64,000 nucleotides of DNA from Pseudomonas fluorescens (GCF_001307275.1 NZ_CP012831.1:1674001-1738000); one strand, 5' to 3'. Counted from the stretch's first letter, positions 15,774-24,021 are shown. Made by a program: numbers and translations. The notes: generated from the letters alone by a model not told the origin.

Positions 15774-18146
15774 ATGAGTGCGTCCCCGTTTCCCCAGCGT
15801 CATCTACTGAGTCGTGCCATACACGGTGCGGTCTTCGGCGTCATCGTCAGCAGCTACGCGCTACCCACCCTGGCGCAGCCCTCGACTGTTGAGCAGACCC
15901 ACCCGGTGCACCAGTGGAACATTCCCGCCGGGCCCCTGGCACCGGCGCTTGACCGCTTTGCCCGCGAAGCGGGTATCAGTCTTTCCTTCGACGCTTCAAG
16001 CGTAGCGAACCGCAATACCCGGGGCGTGAGCGGCACACTCGATACACCCGAAGCCCTGTCGTCGTTGTTGCAGGGGAGCGACATGGCGATACAGCAGCAA
16101 GGCCCGAACGCTTACTTGCTGACGCCGCAAACCAAAGCAGACAGCGAACTCGAGGACTATCGCCTCGCGCCCATCCTCGTCAACGCCAAGGCCAGGATCG
16201 ATGGCACCGAAGACGCCAACTCGGTGGTCGCCCAGGAACTCTGGGTCGGCGGTAAGGTGGCCACCAGCATCCTCAATACGCCCGCCTCGGTTTCCGTGGT
16301 GACCGACAAGGAAATGAAGCAACGCAGCGTGAGCACGACCGAAGAACTGCTGCAATACACGCCGGGGGTCATTACCGACTATTACGGCACTGACGACCGC
16401 AACGATTACTTCCAGATCCGCGGCTTCCAGGCCACGACCTATCGGGACGGCCTGACCCTGGGTTCGATGCGCGGTGTGCGCGAAGAACCTTTCGCCTATG
16501 AGCGCGTCGAGGTGATACGCGGCGCCAACTCGACGCTGTTCGGCCCGGCCGACCCGGGCGGCTCGGTGAACTTTGTCAGCAAGAAGCCACGCTTCGACAA
16601 GTTCGGCCAGGGCTACGTCACCTACGGTTCTTTCGACCATGTCGAAACCGGCATCGATGTCGGGGACTCGTTGAACGAGGACAAAACCGTGGCCGGTCGC
16701 TTTACGGCAAAGATGCAAGACAGCGATCGCGAGTACGACCACTCACGGGATGACAACAAATTCCTGATGGGCGGCCTGACCTGGTCACCCACGGATTTCA
16801 CCTCGGCCTCGGTGATCGTGGACTATCTGAAAACCCAGAGCTCGCCCAACAGCGGCGGTTACCCGCTGGACAAGGAATACGACCGTGACAAGTTCTACGG
16901 CGAGCCCAGCTACAATTTCCACGATGTCGAACGCACCAACATCAGCGGCACCTTCAGCCATGATTTCGACAATGGCTTCGTGTTGCGCAGCAACCTGCGC
17001 TACAGCGAACTGACCGATGATTTCGGCTATGTGTTCCTCAGCGACTCCCCTACCCGCACCGGCACCACGGTCCCGCGTTACATCTTTGGCACTGACAGCG
17101 ACGCCGAGCAACTGAACGGCAACTTGATGCTGCAATACGATGCCCGCTTCGAAAACATCGACAGCAGTACGTTGGTAGGCGTGGAGTACGGCGATTCTTC
17201 GACCGAGGAACGCTCCGTGTATGCCACGACAGGCTCCATCGACCTGGCCAACCCCGTGTTCACGGGTGTACCCAGCGGCGTAGCGCCCTATAGCAACGAC
17301 AAGCTCGACACGAAAACCAAGGCCGTGTTCCTGCAGCAGAACCTGTCCTTCTATGAGCGCTTTATCGTCACCGCCGGTGTGCGCAACGACTCGCTGGATC
17401 TGTCCAGTACCGACATCAACAACGTAAAAGCGTCGGATAACTTCTCCGAAACGTCCTATCGCGGCGCGCTGACCTATATCGTCAACGACGAAGTGTCCAC
17501 CTACGTCAGCATGGTCGAGTCGGTCTCGCCACCCACCGTCGGCGTTGTCCCCAAGACCGGCAGGCAATATGAAGTGGGCGTGAAATATGCGCCCATCGGT
17601 ATGGACGCGCTGTTCTCGGCGGCCGTCTACGACCTGACCCAGGAAAATGTCAGCATCGCCGTCGTACTGCCCAGCGGTGTCATCGAGCAGCAAACCGTTG
17701 GCGAATCACGGGTACGCGGCCTGGACCTGGAAGCCAAGGCTGAGCTGACCCCCAACCTGAGCCTGGTGGGTGGCTACTCCTACATGGAGTCCGAAGTGTT
17801 GCGCGGTACTTTGTACGACGGCAGTTCACTCAAAGGAAATGAGTTCGCCACCGCCCCCAAACACTCCGCGTCGCTGTGGAGCTATTACAACATCCCCGAC
17901 ACCGATGTCAGCGTTGGCCTGGGTGCACGTTATGTGGGCTCCTATTACTTCGACGCAGCCAACACCGGCACCAGCGATGGCACGACGCTCTTCGATGCGG
18001 CCTTCAACTACAAACTCTTCAAAGGCACTGACCTGGCGATTAACGTCAGTAACCTGCTGGATGAGCAGCACGTGGTGGGCTCGGGGACCGCGAACTACTA
18101 CAACCCGGGCCGCGAAGTGACCGCGAAGTTAAGTTACAACTGGTGA
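15774..18146 (+). CDS. TonB-dependent siderophore receptor with N-terminal signalling (STN) domain
   Basis: The protein has 790 residues with GGAG before the ATG. A signal peptide (about residues 1-36) leads to an STN domain (WNIPAGPLAPALDRFAREAG to about residue 120) that talks to the FecR-like protein. The plug domain follows with TPASVSVVTDKEM, FQIRGF and RGANSTLFGPADPGGSVNFVSKKP, then the outer-membrane barrel ending in the aromatic residue W (YNPGREVTAKLSYNW). It imports a ferric siderophore with TonB energy. The siderophore cannot be named; no biosynthesis genes lie nearby, so uptake of a siderophore made by another organism is likely. Confidence 0.93.
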   Translation: MSASPFPQRHLLSRAIHGAVFGVIVSSYALPTLAQPSTVEQTHPVHQWNIPAGPLAPALDRFAREAGISLSFDASSVANRNTRGVSGTLDTPEALSSLLQGSDMAIQQQGPNAYLLTPQTKADSELEDYRLAPILVNAKARIDGTEDANSVVAQELWVGGKVATSILNTPASVSVVTDKEMKQRSVSTTEELLQYTPGVITDYYGTDDRNDYFQIRGFQATTYRDGLTLGSMRGVREEPFAYERVEVIRGANSTLFGPADPGGSVNFVSKKPRFDKFGQGYVTYGSFDHVETGIDVGDSLNEDKTVAGRFTAKMQDSDREYDHSRDDNKFLMGGLTWSPTDFTSASVIVDYLKTQSSPNSGGYPLDKEYDRDKFYGEPSYNFHDVERTNISGTFSHDFDNGFVLRSNLRYSELTDDFGYVFLSDSPTRTGTTVPRYIFGTDSDAEQLNGNLMLQYDARFENIDSSTLVGVEYGDSSTEERSVYATTGSIDLANPVFTGVPSGVAPYSNDKLDTKTKAVFLQQNLSFYERFIVTAGVRNDSLDLSSTDINNVKASDNFSETSYRGALTYIVNDEVSTYVSMVESVSPPTVGVVPKTGRQYEVGVKYAPIGMDALFSAAVYDLTQENVSIAVVLPSGVIEQQTVGESRVRGLDLEAKAELTPNLSLVGGYSYMESEVLRGTLYDGSSLKGNEFATAPKHSASLWSYYNIPDTDVSVGLGARYVGSYYFDAANTGTSDGTTLFDAAFNYKLFKGTDLAINVSNLLDEQHVVGSGTANYYNPGREVTAKLSYNW

Positions 18147-18203
18147 AGAGCTAGTCGCTCACGATGGGGCTCGGCTTGATGCGAGTCAGTCATCGAACGG
18201 CGT

Positions 18204-18238
18204 AAACCCGTGGGAGCACAACTTGCTCCCACGGGTTT
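18204..18238. terminator. perfect hairpin (REP-like) between receptor and LRR genes, probable bidirectional terminator
   Basis: A 15-bp perfect stem with the core GTGGGAGC (18204-18218 with 18224-18238) around a 5-base loop, flanked by AAA and TTT. It sits between convergent genes. The GTGGGAGC core is typical of Pseudomonas REP palindromes. Confidence 0.75.
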
Positions 18239-18267
18239 GAATCTACAGAGCAAGACTGCGGCGAGCA

Positions 18268-19821
18268 TCAAATACCCGGGCCGCTGACGCGAGCCGGCAA
18301 CCTGGCCAGCCGATCCCAACCCTCGGCACTGATCCCGGAACAGTTTAGCAACGCCAATGTGTGCAGCGGCAGTTGCTCCAACACCGGCACTGCGGCTGAG
18401 GTAATCCGCGATTCCCCGGGATCTGCCGAGATCGTCAGATCACTCAACGGTAGCCGAGCAAGGTGGGCCACTCCGGCGTCGGTGAGCCAAGGGCTGTCAT
18501 ACAAACCCAGGCGCTGCAACGGCAGATCGCGCAGGCAGGCCAGGTCGGCATCGCGCAGATCCAGGCCGCTTATTTCAAGTTGCTCCAACGGCAAGCCCAA
18601 CTCGACGAGCTTGCGCAGAACCTTGCCATCCACGCCGCAACAGAAGCTGAGACTCAGCCGCTTCAGTGGCAGGCCAGCGAGTTGCTTCAACGCTTTCCAA
18701 GTGATGTCGTTCAATGAAAGGTCCAGGGACTCCAACTCCAAACCACGCAGATCACTCAACGTATCTGCATCGATGCCTTGCACATCGGAGAGCCCCAGAC
18801 GCTTGAGTGGAAACCCGTGCAGCACATCGAGCCGCTCAATTGTTTGACGTGAAGATTTGAGATTCAGGTCAGCGAGTGGCATGCCTTCCAATATCTCAAG
18901 GTCGTCCTCGCAAACATACGAAGAGGGAAGCGAAAGCCGTTCGATGGGCAGACCCGCAAGGGCGTGCAGCGTGGCGTCTGTTGCGTAACATTGATCCAGG
19001 CTCAGGGAGCGCAATGCGCTCAGGCCGGAGAGCCATGCAGGGTCCTTCAGGATTGCGCTGCTCCAACCGAGGGACAATTGCTCAAGGGGGTGACTGCCTA
19101 AGTGCGCCATCCCACGGGACGTCAGCTCGCCGACGCGTTCCAGCGTGAGTGACCGCAACTTGAGGTTTGACAGCCCGAGAAGGCCATCATCGGTGACGTC
19201 ATCGCAACGGTTCAACGACAACTCCTGCAGCGGACTATTGCCGAGGTGTTGAAGGAATTTGTCGTCGAAGTCTTCGCCGTAGGTGCTTAACGTCAGCCGG
19301 CGCAGCCGTTCGAGGGAAGGCAGGCTGGTGGCGTTATCGTCGCGGGAGAATCCGCTGATTTCCAGGTTCTCGAGAGCGAGGTCTGGGAAGCGTTGCCATA
19401 CACTTTGATCGCAGCTGAAACGTGGGCTGTTGAGCACCAACGTGCGCAAGGGCAGCCCCGCCAGGGCATCGCACCACGCCGGCTCGGCGTTATCCAACTC
19501 CAGATGATCCACCGGCAGGTTGCGAAGCTGCGCCAGCAATGGTCCAGGGCGGTTGGCATGTGCCGTGGTGTTCAACTGAGCAATCACGACGTTAGCGGCC
19601 GGATCGCACAGGCCTGCGGCGAGGCGTACGCCGTCCAATGAAACCTCGGCGGTGTCGAGCAGATCGCGGTAAAGCGCGGCACGTGTGACGATGTCATCGG
19701 GGTGGGTGGCGAGCTGGGTGGTCAGCGCGTTGCGGGTGGGGTTGTGCACGGTTTGTGAGTCCGAAGTGGGCGAGCGCTGGGCAGGCTGCGAAAGAGAAAA
19801 GTGGCCATAAGGGAAGCACAA
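18268..19821 (-). CDS. leucine-rich repeat protein
   Basis: The open frame gives 517 residues. From about residue 85 to the end there are roughly 15 leucine-rich repeats of about 23-26 residues with the pattern LPLxxLxLxxCxxVxDxxL (for example PLQELSLNRCDDVTDDGLLGL), like the RNI/AMN1 group. The start region LTTQLATHPDDIVTRAALYRDLLDTAE resembles the short companion domain often found at the N-terminus of bacterial repeat proteins. The outer start is TTG at 19821; the first 25 residues look unrelated to it and a GTG at 19749 is a good alternative. There is no signal peptide, so it is probably cytoplasmic. Role unknown; protein binding is likely. Confidence 0.8.
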   Translation of the reverse strand: MCFPYGHFSLSQPAQRSPTSDSQTVHNPTRNALTTQLATHPDDIVTRAALYRDLLDTAEVSLDGVRLAAGLCDPAANVVIAQLNTTAHANRPGPLLAQLRNLPVDHLELDNAEPAWCDALAGLPLRTLVLNSPRFSCDQSVWQRFPDLALENLEISGFSRDDNATSLPSLERLRRLTLSTYGEDFDDKFLQHLGNSPLQELSLNRCDDVTDDGLLGLSNLKLRSLTLERVGELTSRGMAHLGSHPLEQLSLGWSSAILKDPAWLSGLSALRSLSLDQCYATDATLHALAGLPIERLSLPSSYVCEDDLEILEGMPLADLNLKSSRQTIERLDVLHGFPLKRLGLSDVQGIDADTLSDLRGLELESLDLSLNDITWKALKQLAGLPLKRLSLSFCCGVDGKVLRKLVELGLPLEQLEISGLDLRDADLACLRDLPLQRLGLYDSPWLTDAGVAHLARLPLSDLTISADPGESRITSAAVPVLEQLPLHTLALLNCSGISAEGWDRLARLPARVSGPGI

Positions 19822-19960
19822 AAAAGAGCCTTGCTGAAGAGGATGTTGAGACGGAAAACGAGGTACCCCGGCCTTGTTCCGAATTACAGATTTCTAGCAG
19901 AAGATCAACGACGGCGCCCCTCAGGACAACTCACCCACCTAAAGGCTGTACAAATCCCCT

Positions 19961-20002
19961 GTGGCGAGGGAGCTTGCTCCCGCGGGGCTGCGCAGCAGCC
20001 CC
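19961..20002. repeat. REP palindrome pair
   Basis: GTGGCGAGGGAGCTTGCTCCC forms a hairpin (GGGAGC 19968-19973 with GCTCCC 19976-19981), followed directly by a second one (GGGGCTG 19984-19990 with CAGCCCC 19996-20002). This is the common REP pair of fluorescent pseudomonads. It occupies part of the 19822-20219 gap, which otherwise holds only the promoter and leader of the next gene. Confidence 0.8.
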
Positions 20003-20127
20003 CCTCTATGAACGCTCCGCCCCCAAACGGAAGCAAACACCTCGCCGCCGCCGACAGCCCAACCCCACGTAACGAATACCACCACAGACAGGCTAAACGT
20101 CCTACATCAAGCTCGGAAAGCGGCGTC

Positions 20128-20196
20128 TTGTAGCACCCGGACAAGGCGGCCTATATTCCGTCGTAGTCCTAATGGCGACTCGGGTTTGGCGACTCG
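20128..20196 (+). promoter_or_regulatory. promoter and leader of a small Pseudomonas protein gene, with a direct repeat
   Basis: TTGTAG (20128-20133) and TATATT (20152-20157) are 18 bases apart. Downstream the leader holds a direct repeat TGGCGACTCG at 20173-20182 and 20187-20196, then CTCGATTAACGAG, a small hairpin. This arrangement may be a control element for the 90-residue protein gene at 20238. Confidence 0.4.
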
Positions 20197-20237
20197 ATTA
20201 ACGAGGTAGCTCCTTTCAATTGAATGAGGTACTACCG

Positions 20238-20510
20238 ATGAAACGATACATGCCCATCACCGGCATCGATTGCATCCCCGCCACCCTGCTCATCGACACC
20301 GAAGCCCCGCTCGACGTCCTCTTCGAAACCGCCGACTACCACATCCGCACCGTGACTCAACTGCTGGAAAACATCGCGTTCCGTTCGGAAATCAGCTCCG
20401 ACACGCTGGTGCTCTCCGACCTTTGCAAAATGCTGACGATATCGCTGCGCGATGGGTGTGATGTGATGGATGTGATTGGGAGGCGGTTGCGGGCGCAGGC
20501 GGCTGAGTAA
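20238..20510 (+). CDS. small hypothetical protein (DUF3077-like Pseudomonas group)
   Basis: There are 90 residues from ATG 20238, supported by GAGG eight or nine bases upstream; a TTG at 20220 would lengthen it by six. The sequence IPATLLIDTEAPLDVLFETADYHIRTVTQLLENIAF is read here only for its pattern: small, acidic, alpha-helical and cytoplasmic, like the short DUF3077-type proteins spread over Pseudomonas genomes. Family name is tentative. A strong terminator follows at once, so it is monocistronic. Confidence 0.7.
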   Translation: MKRYMPITGIDCIPATLLIDTEAPLDVLFETADYHIRTVTQLLENIAFRSEISSDTLVLSDLCKMLTISLRDGCDVMDVIGRRLRAQAAE

Positions 20511-20514
20511 ATGA

Positions 20515-20543
20515 AAACGGGCGACCTTTGGGGTCGCCCGTTT
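20515..20543 (+). terminator. rho-independent terminator after the DUF3077-like gene
   Basis: A 12-bp perfect stem AAACGGGCGACC with GGTCGCCCGTTT around a 5-base loop, ending in TTT. Confidence 0.8.
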
Positions 20544-20637
20544 CACGATCCGTTAGAGACACTGCCACTGCTGTCATCGATGATGTGGTGAAGGACTGGA
20601 AGCGCTGGGGAGTCAATCTGCTAGGTTGCTCGGTAAC

Positions 20638-20739
20638 CCAATGCCACCCATTTAAGCGGGGTAGCATTGGTTTTATTTGTGGCCATAACGTAGTCCATCT
20701 GCTGCGATGAGCTGTGGCGCAGTTCGTCAAGAACTGCGC
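20638..20739. repeat. two hairpins in a gene-free stretch
   Basis: In the gap 20544-20826 I see no gene. An imperfect hairpin (CCAATGCCACCC at 20638-20649 with GGGTAGCATTGG at 20659-20670, one mismatch) is followed by TTTTATTT and could terminate transcription on the plus strand. A second, perfect 10-bp hairpin lies at 20715-20724 and 20730-20739 (GGCGCAGTTC and GAACTGCGCC). An ORF through this area is not believable as a gene. Confidence 0.55.
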
Positions 20740-20826
20740 CAAAATCTCCTCAAACAGCGCCAACACAACCATGCCTTCGCCACGACCGGAATCGATCACG
20801 GTTCCCAAGACCTCGGCACCCCGATC

Positions 20827-20873
20827 AAAAAAAGGGGACACTCTGCATCTCATAAAATAAATCTGTCCCCTTT
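20827..20873. repeat. palindromic element of the GGGGACAGATTTATTTT family, copy A (internally deleted)
   Basis: The left arm is cut to AAAAAAAGGGGACA while the right arm (AAAATAAATCTGTCCCC, 20854-20870, then TTT) is complete. The inner part is reduced to about 13 bases. It is the shortest of five copies in this window. Confidence 0.7.
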
Positions 20874-20880
20874 CCCTTCC

Positions 20881-20973
20881 TGCATATCGCTTTCGGTTCA
20901 AGAGAGCGGGATTTTTCCACTCACAAAAGAGACACGTCTCACAGGTCGTGTCGAAAAAAACAACAAAAACGAC
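20881..20973. repeat. 93-bp direct repeat, left copy (pair at 34912)
   Basis: The first 31 bases are identical to those at 34912 and about eight differences are seen over the full length. It contains a hairpin, GACACG (20931-20936) with CGTGTC (20947-20952). The right copy has GACGCG and CGCGTC at the same place, so the stem is preserved by paired changes. It lies directly after palindrome copy A. Confidence 0.85.
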
Positions 20974-21066
20974 GTCTCAGATCCCTCAGGAACAGACCAC
21001 GGTTCAAAGAAGGGCTGTCACTTCTTCGTGGAAAAACGTGGCCTATCCCTTGTCAGTTTTCAGCTT

Positions 21067-21408
21067 CTATCTAGGGTCGACGACATCCAGTGCCCGGTTT
21101 GCCAATAGCTGACTCAGCTCGATCAACTGTTGCAGCCCTAATGCAACATGCCGTCGAGAATCCTCCAGGTCGAACGCCAAATCGCCAGCCATGGCATTGG
21201 CGGAAGCCAAGGTTTCGCTGAGATTTGCCAACAAGCTTTCAGCATCGACGCCCTCCACGACTGTGAACAACTGGTCCGGAGGCAGCTTCTTGTCGGGCTG
21301 GGCGGGCTTGGGGTTCAGATAGGAATCGATGACACGTTCGGCGTTGGCGTCGGCGGCGATGTCCAGATGCAGTGGTGGAACGGGTGGGTCTGGGATGAGT
21401 TTGTCCAT
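21067..21408 (-). CDS. DUF6124-type small Pseudomonas protein
   Basis: The protein has 113 residues with an ideal ribosome site (AGGAGG, then TCCAT and ATG). The pattern FTVVEGVDAESLLANLSETLASANAMA, then DLAFDLEDSRRHVALGLQQLIELSQLLANRALD is the usual core of the DUF6124 group of Pseudomonas; only part is quoted. It is soluble, alpha-helical and of unknown function. Its leader can fold so that the ribosome site is paired (see 21417-21502), so its translation is probably controlled. Confidence 0.85.
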   Translation of the reverse strand: MDKLIPDPPVPPLHLDIAADANAERVIDSYLNPKPAQPDKKLPPDQLFTVVEGVDAESLLANLSETLASANAMAGDLAFDLEDSRRHVALGLQQLIELSQLLANRALDVVDPR

Positions 21409-21416
21409 ATGGACCT

Positions 21417-21502
21417 CCTAACGTCAGTCGGATCCGCCACTGTTCGCGACTAAACGAAGTGGGGTGGCGGCTGTGCGCAGGTTAGTCGACCGGGACGTTA
21501 GG
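21417..21502 (-). promoter_or_regulatory. structured leader pairing with the ribosome site of the DUF6124-type gene
   Basis: Read on the minus strand, CCTAACGTC (from 21502-21494) lies upstream and GACGTTAGG (from 21425-21417) downstream; the second arm overlaps the Shine-Dalgarno. The nine bases pair perfectly. Inside is another stem (CCGCCAC with GTGGCGG) closed by a smaller TTCG/CGAA stem. The folded form would hide the ribosome site. Confidence 0.55.
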
Positions 21503-21536
21503 AAACCGGCGCACCCGAAAGTGCCCTGCGCACAGC
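21470..21536. repeat. 12-bp inverted repeat overlapping the leader
   Basis: GCTGTGCGCAGG (21470-21481) and CCTGCGCACAGC (21525-21536) are perfect complements with a 43-base spacer. It overlaps the leader structure of the DUF6124-type gene, so the two pairings compete. From 21537 to 21846 I see nothing further except the ribosome site of the next gene. Confidence 0.7.
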
Positions 21537-21846
21537 TACCATAAAATCAGCGACAACACTGTAGCCTGACTTCAAGGAGAACCTTGCGCCTAACGAATAC
21601 CGAGCGACTAAACCCGACCGCTGGATTGGCAGCGGTGGACAAAGACTAGGCACCGAAATCAGCAGGCGCAAGGGACTGGAATTTTCTAGGAAATGTCCTG
21701 CAAGTCAATGGGGAATATTCGCTCCGTCGATTCCTACGACAAGCCCGTTTGACCATTCCACAGCGAAACAAATTGCGTATAGTCCCGCCCGCCGCCCTTA
21801 CGGCAATCAGTTTTGGCAGCCCACAATCTCTGAAGGAGCATGAGTT

Positions 21847-22284
21847 TTGTACAAGAAATTTACAGCGATCGTTTTGCTGCTATTGAGCGGCTGTTCACTG
21901 CATCCGCATACCAAGGACGAGCTGCTGAACACTGGAAAAACCGGCCCCGAATACTGTCTGACGCAAGAGCGGGCAGTGGTGGAAGAACGGGTACAAGGCT
22001 ACCTGAACCACTGCTTTCACCCGCAAGTGACCGAACTCACGACCGGTGGGACACTCGTCAATACCATCCAATTGAAAGTCGACAGCAATGCCGAAAGAAG
22101 CGACATGGTGCTATGGGCGCCGACAATCTACGGCAGCCAGTTCTATATGAACGTGATCGTCTCGGAAAAGAACCCCGCCTGCAAAACCACCATGACTGCC
22201 GTGGCTTCAGGCTGGGCCTTCGAGCGAAATTTTCCGAAGATCCTGGAAAGCGCGAATGGAGGAGACCCGTGGTGCCCGCTGTAA
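21847..22284 (+). CDS. small lipoprotein, function unknown
   Basis: There are 145 residues from a TTG at 21847; GGAG lies eight bases before this codon, whereas the ATG at 21840 is only one base after it and is in another frame. The N-terminus MYKKFTAIVLLLLSGC carries a lipobox (LLSGC, lipid-modified Cys16). The mature part has five further cysteines and a C-terminal FERNFPKILESANGGDPWC. It probably sits in the outer membrane or periplasm. I recognise no named family. Confidence 0.7.
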   Translation: MYKKFTAIVLLLLSGCSLHPHTKDELLNTGKTGPEYCLTQERAVVEERVQGYLNHCFHPQVTELTTGGTLVNTIQLKVDSNAERSDMVLWAPTIYGSQFYMNVIVSEKNPACKTTMTAVASGWAFERNFPKILESANGGDPWCPL

Positions 22285-22386
22285 ACTCTTAGTACGCGAA
22301 CCCGGGACACCCAAGGCACGACAGGAAGAAAAAGAAGCGGACAGCAAAATAAACCTGCCCATGGCGAGCGATCACAGTCCGGCTTT

Positions 22387-22631
22387 TGTGGCGAGGGGAT
22401 TTAGCGAAACGTCGCACCGCCCCGCTGGGCTGCGCAGCAGCCCTAGAGCAGTAAACTCAAATCTTCCTGACACACCGAGTTTGATCGTTCCCACGCCCTG
22501 CGTGGGAATGCATCCCGTGACGCTCTGCGTCACCTCCCAGAAGCGGAACGCGGAGCGTCCCTGGCGACATTCCCACGCAGGAGCGTGGGAACGATCGAAT
22601 AAATCCCCCTTTTCGAAATCCCCTCGCCACA
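22387..22631. repeat. nested REPIN: one palindromic pair inserted in another
   Basis: The outer pair is TGTGGCGAGGGGATTT (22387-22402) and its exact complement AAATCCCCTCGCCACA (22616-22631). The inner pair is GATCGTTCCCACG (22483-22495) and CGTGGGAACGATC (22584-22596), also exact, with more small hairpins between. The left outer end also has a GGGCTGCGCAGCAGCCC hairpin at about 22427-22443. It fills the whole gap between the two lipoprotein genes (22285-22637); no gene is present there. Confidence 0.85.
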
Positions 22632-22637
22632 ATGAAG

Positions 22638-23081
22638 TTATTGGACCGCCTGCCTGGCTGATTCGGAAGGCGTCGTTGTGACAGCCGGCTCTATAACTTT
22701 CGCGGAACGCCCTGTCTCGACATCGCGAACTTCGTAATACCACCACTTCATCGAAGAAACGCCATAAAGCCCATAGGTACGGCCACCAACCAAATCCACG
22801 GTCATTTCAATTGGACGTGTGTATTCGGTTCCAATGGCGCGCTTAACGGAAAGTTTATGCCTTCCTGCACCGAGTCGATACTCGGTTTGACGGGCTAGCC
22901 AATATAACGATGTATCGTCATCGATTTTGTCTATAGACAAACTCTTGTCGAACTGCCGAATTGTCGCGACCTCGTCCCAGGGCCTCCCTTCTGCGCTTTT
23001 ATGCTCGTAATGAATGCATCCGGTCAGCGTGAAGCAAAACAACATCACTGCGATAAAACGTAAAACGATATCGTGACGCAT
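22638..23081 (-). CDS. lipoprotein, function unknown
   Basis: There are 147 residues from ATG 23081, with GGAGG seven bases upstream; the frame to 23126 is less likely. The signal MRHDIVLRFIAVMLFCFTLTGC has a lipobox (TLTGC, Cys22). The mature part has a YRLGAGRHKLSVKRA segment and VDLVGGRTYGLYGV, resembling small beta-rich lipoproteins that carry a PEGA- or DUF-like surface domain. Its base composition is less GC-rich than the core genes. The 3' end lies six bases from the nested REPIN. Confidence 0.72.
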   Translation of the reverse strand: MRHDIVLRFIAVMLFCFTLTGCIHYEHKSAEGRPWDEVATIRQFDKSLSIDKIDDDTSLYWLARQTEYRLGAGRHKLSVKRAIGTEYTRPIEMTVDLVGGRTYGLYGVSSMKWWYYEVRDVETGRSAKVIEPAVTTTPSESARQAVQ

Positions 23082-23130
23082 CAATGGGCCTCCAAGGCGC
23101 GCTTTTATTTCGATCCAGCAAAACAATGGG

Positions 23131-23208
23131 AAAAGTGTACAGATTTATTTTATAAACCGAGCAAAACCAACAAATCTGCCCCTCTGCGTTTCACAAAATA
23201 AATCTGAG
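23131..23208. repeat. palindromic element of the GGGGACAGATTTATTTT family, copy B (degenerate)
   Basis: Left arm AAAAGTGTACAGATTTATTTT, right arm AAAATAAATCTGAGAATC, with the conserved inside ACCGAGCAA...CCTCTGCG between. The outer GGGGAC and GTCCCC parts are lost. It lies 50 bases upstream of the lipoprotein start and downstream of the unknown gene at 23276. Confidence 0.65.
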
Positions 23209-23275
23209 AATCATCTGCCCCCTCCACCAAGCAGTTCTTTCGTTTTTCTATCCATAACAATTCTAAAGAAACTCT

Positions 23276-23911
23276 TTAATGCAACAACACACTTATTTGC
23301 TCCGACAAACCAACCGATATAAATCCCCGTTCACCGTCATCAAACTCACCCACCTTCTTAAAAAGCAGACCTTGCTTTTCAGATAGCAAATAATGAAAAC
23401 TCAAATCTTCCTCTACATCCCCCGACCATCCCCTATCAAGAGCAACTCGAACATCAAACCCCTTAGGGAGCGCTGCCACATATGAACAACGCTCTGTCTC
23501 AAGCACACTAGCGACGGTTTCAATAGACAGCTTCGACAGGCGCAACGCACCAAAAAACTTAATTTTTCCTTCCGCCTCGACAATGTACTCTTGCGAGTTA
23601 CTGCCACCAACAACCTCATACCCCCTAAACTTCAATGCCCCCCACAATTTTCGATGGCGGACAATCCGTGTATCTGGCTGCCATGCCGAACTACCTAAAA
23701 AAAACCACAGATCGTAATCAGGAAATTTTTTCTCAATTAGATCATACAAATAACTTAATACTGAGGATACGGAATCGCTTGACGCCCCGGCAGTCAAAAA
23801 GCTTGCCACCGAGAGCTCCCCGCCCCCTCGCTTCCCCGCACAGCGAATGTTAAACACCTCATTATTTACTAACAAATCAGGCGCACTCGTAACTTTAATA
23901 TCAGTAGTCAT
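23276..23911 (-). CDS. hypothetical protein in the AT-rich CDI-associated region
   Basis: The gene encodes 211 residues from ATG 23911 (MTTDIKVTSAPDLLVNNEVFN), with GGAA upstream; the frame opens further to 23992. The base composition is clearly lower in GC than the core genes, as in the toxin/immunity region next to it. It has no signal peptide and no motif I recognise. Its position between two palindromic elements, downstream of an immunity gene, suggests an immunity or cargo gene left by module exchange, but this is only a contextual guess. Confidence 0.55.
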   Translation of the reverse strand: MTTDIKVTSAPDLLVNNEVFNIRCAGKRGGGELSVASFLTAGASSDSVSSVLSYLYDLIEKKFPDYDLWFFLGSSAWQPDTRIVRHRKLWGALKFRGYEVVGGSNSQEYIVEAEGKIKFFGALRLSKLSIETVASVLETERCSYVAALPKGFDVRVALDRGWSGDVEEDLSFHYLLSEKQGLLFKKVGEFDDGERGFISVGLSEQISVLLH

Positions 23912-24021
23912 AATGATTTCCGATTTCATCATTAAAGTGGGAGCCGCGATTTTGAGGATTCCCAACACCAAAGTCATGACCTCCCGCATCATCTCGGACT
24001 CTTACCGTTTTGGTACCACAG

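Noticed and set aside
20707..21108. 133-residue open frame on the plus strand
   Set aside because: It runs through the perfect hairpin at 20715, palindrome copy A and the 93-bp repeat, with no ribosome site and no protein-like composition.
22256..22681. 141-residue open frame on the plus strand
   Set aside because: It is made mostly of the nested REPIN; the lipoprotein gene ending at 22284 explains its beginning.
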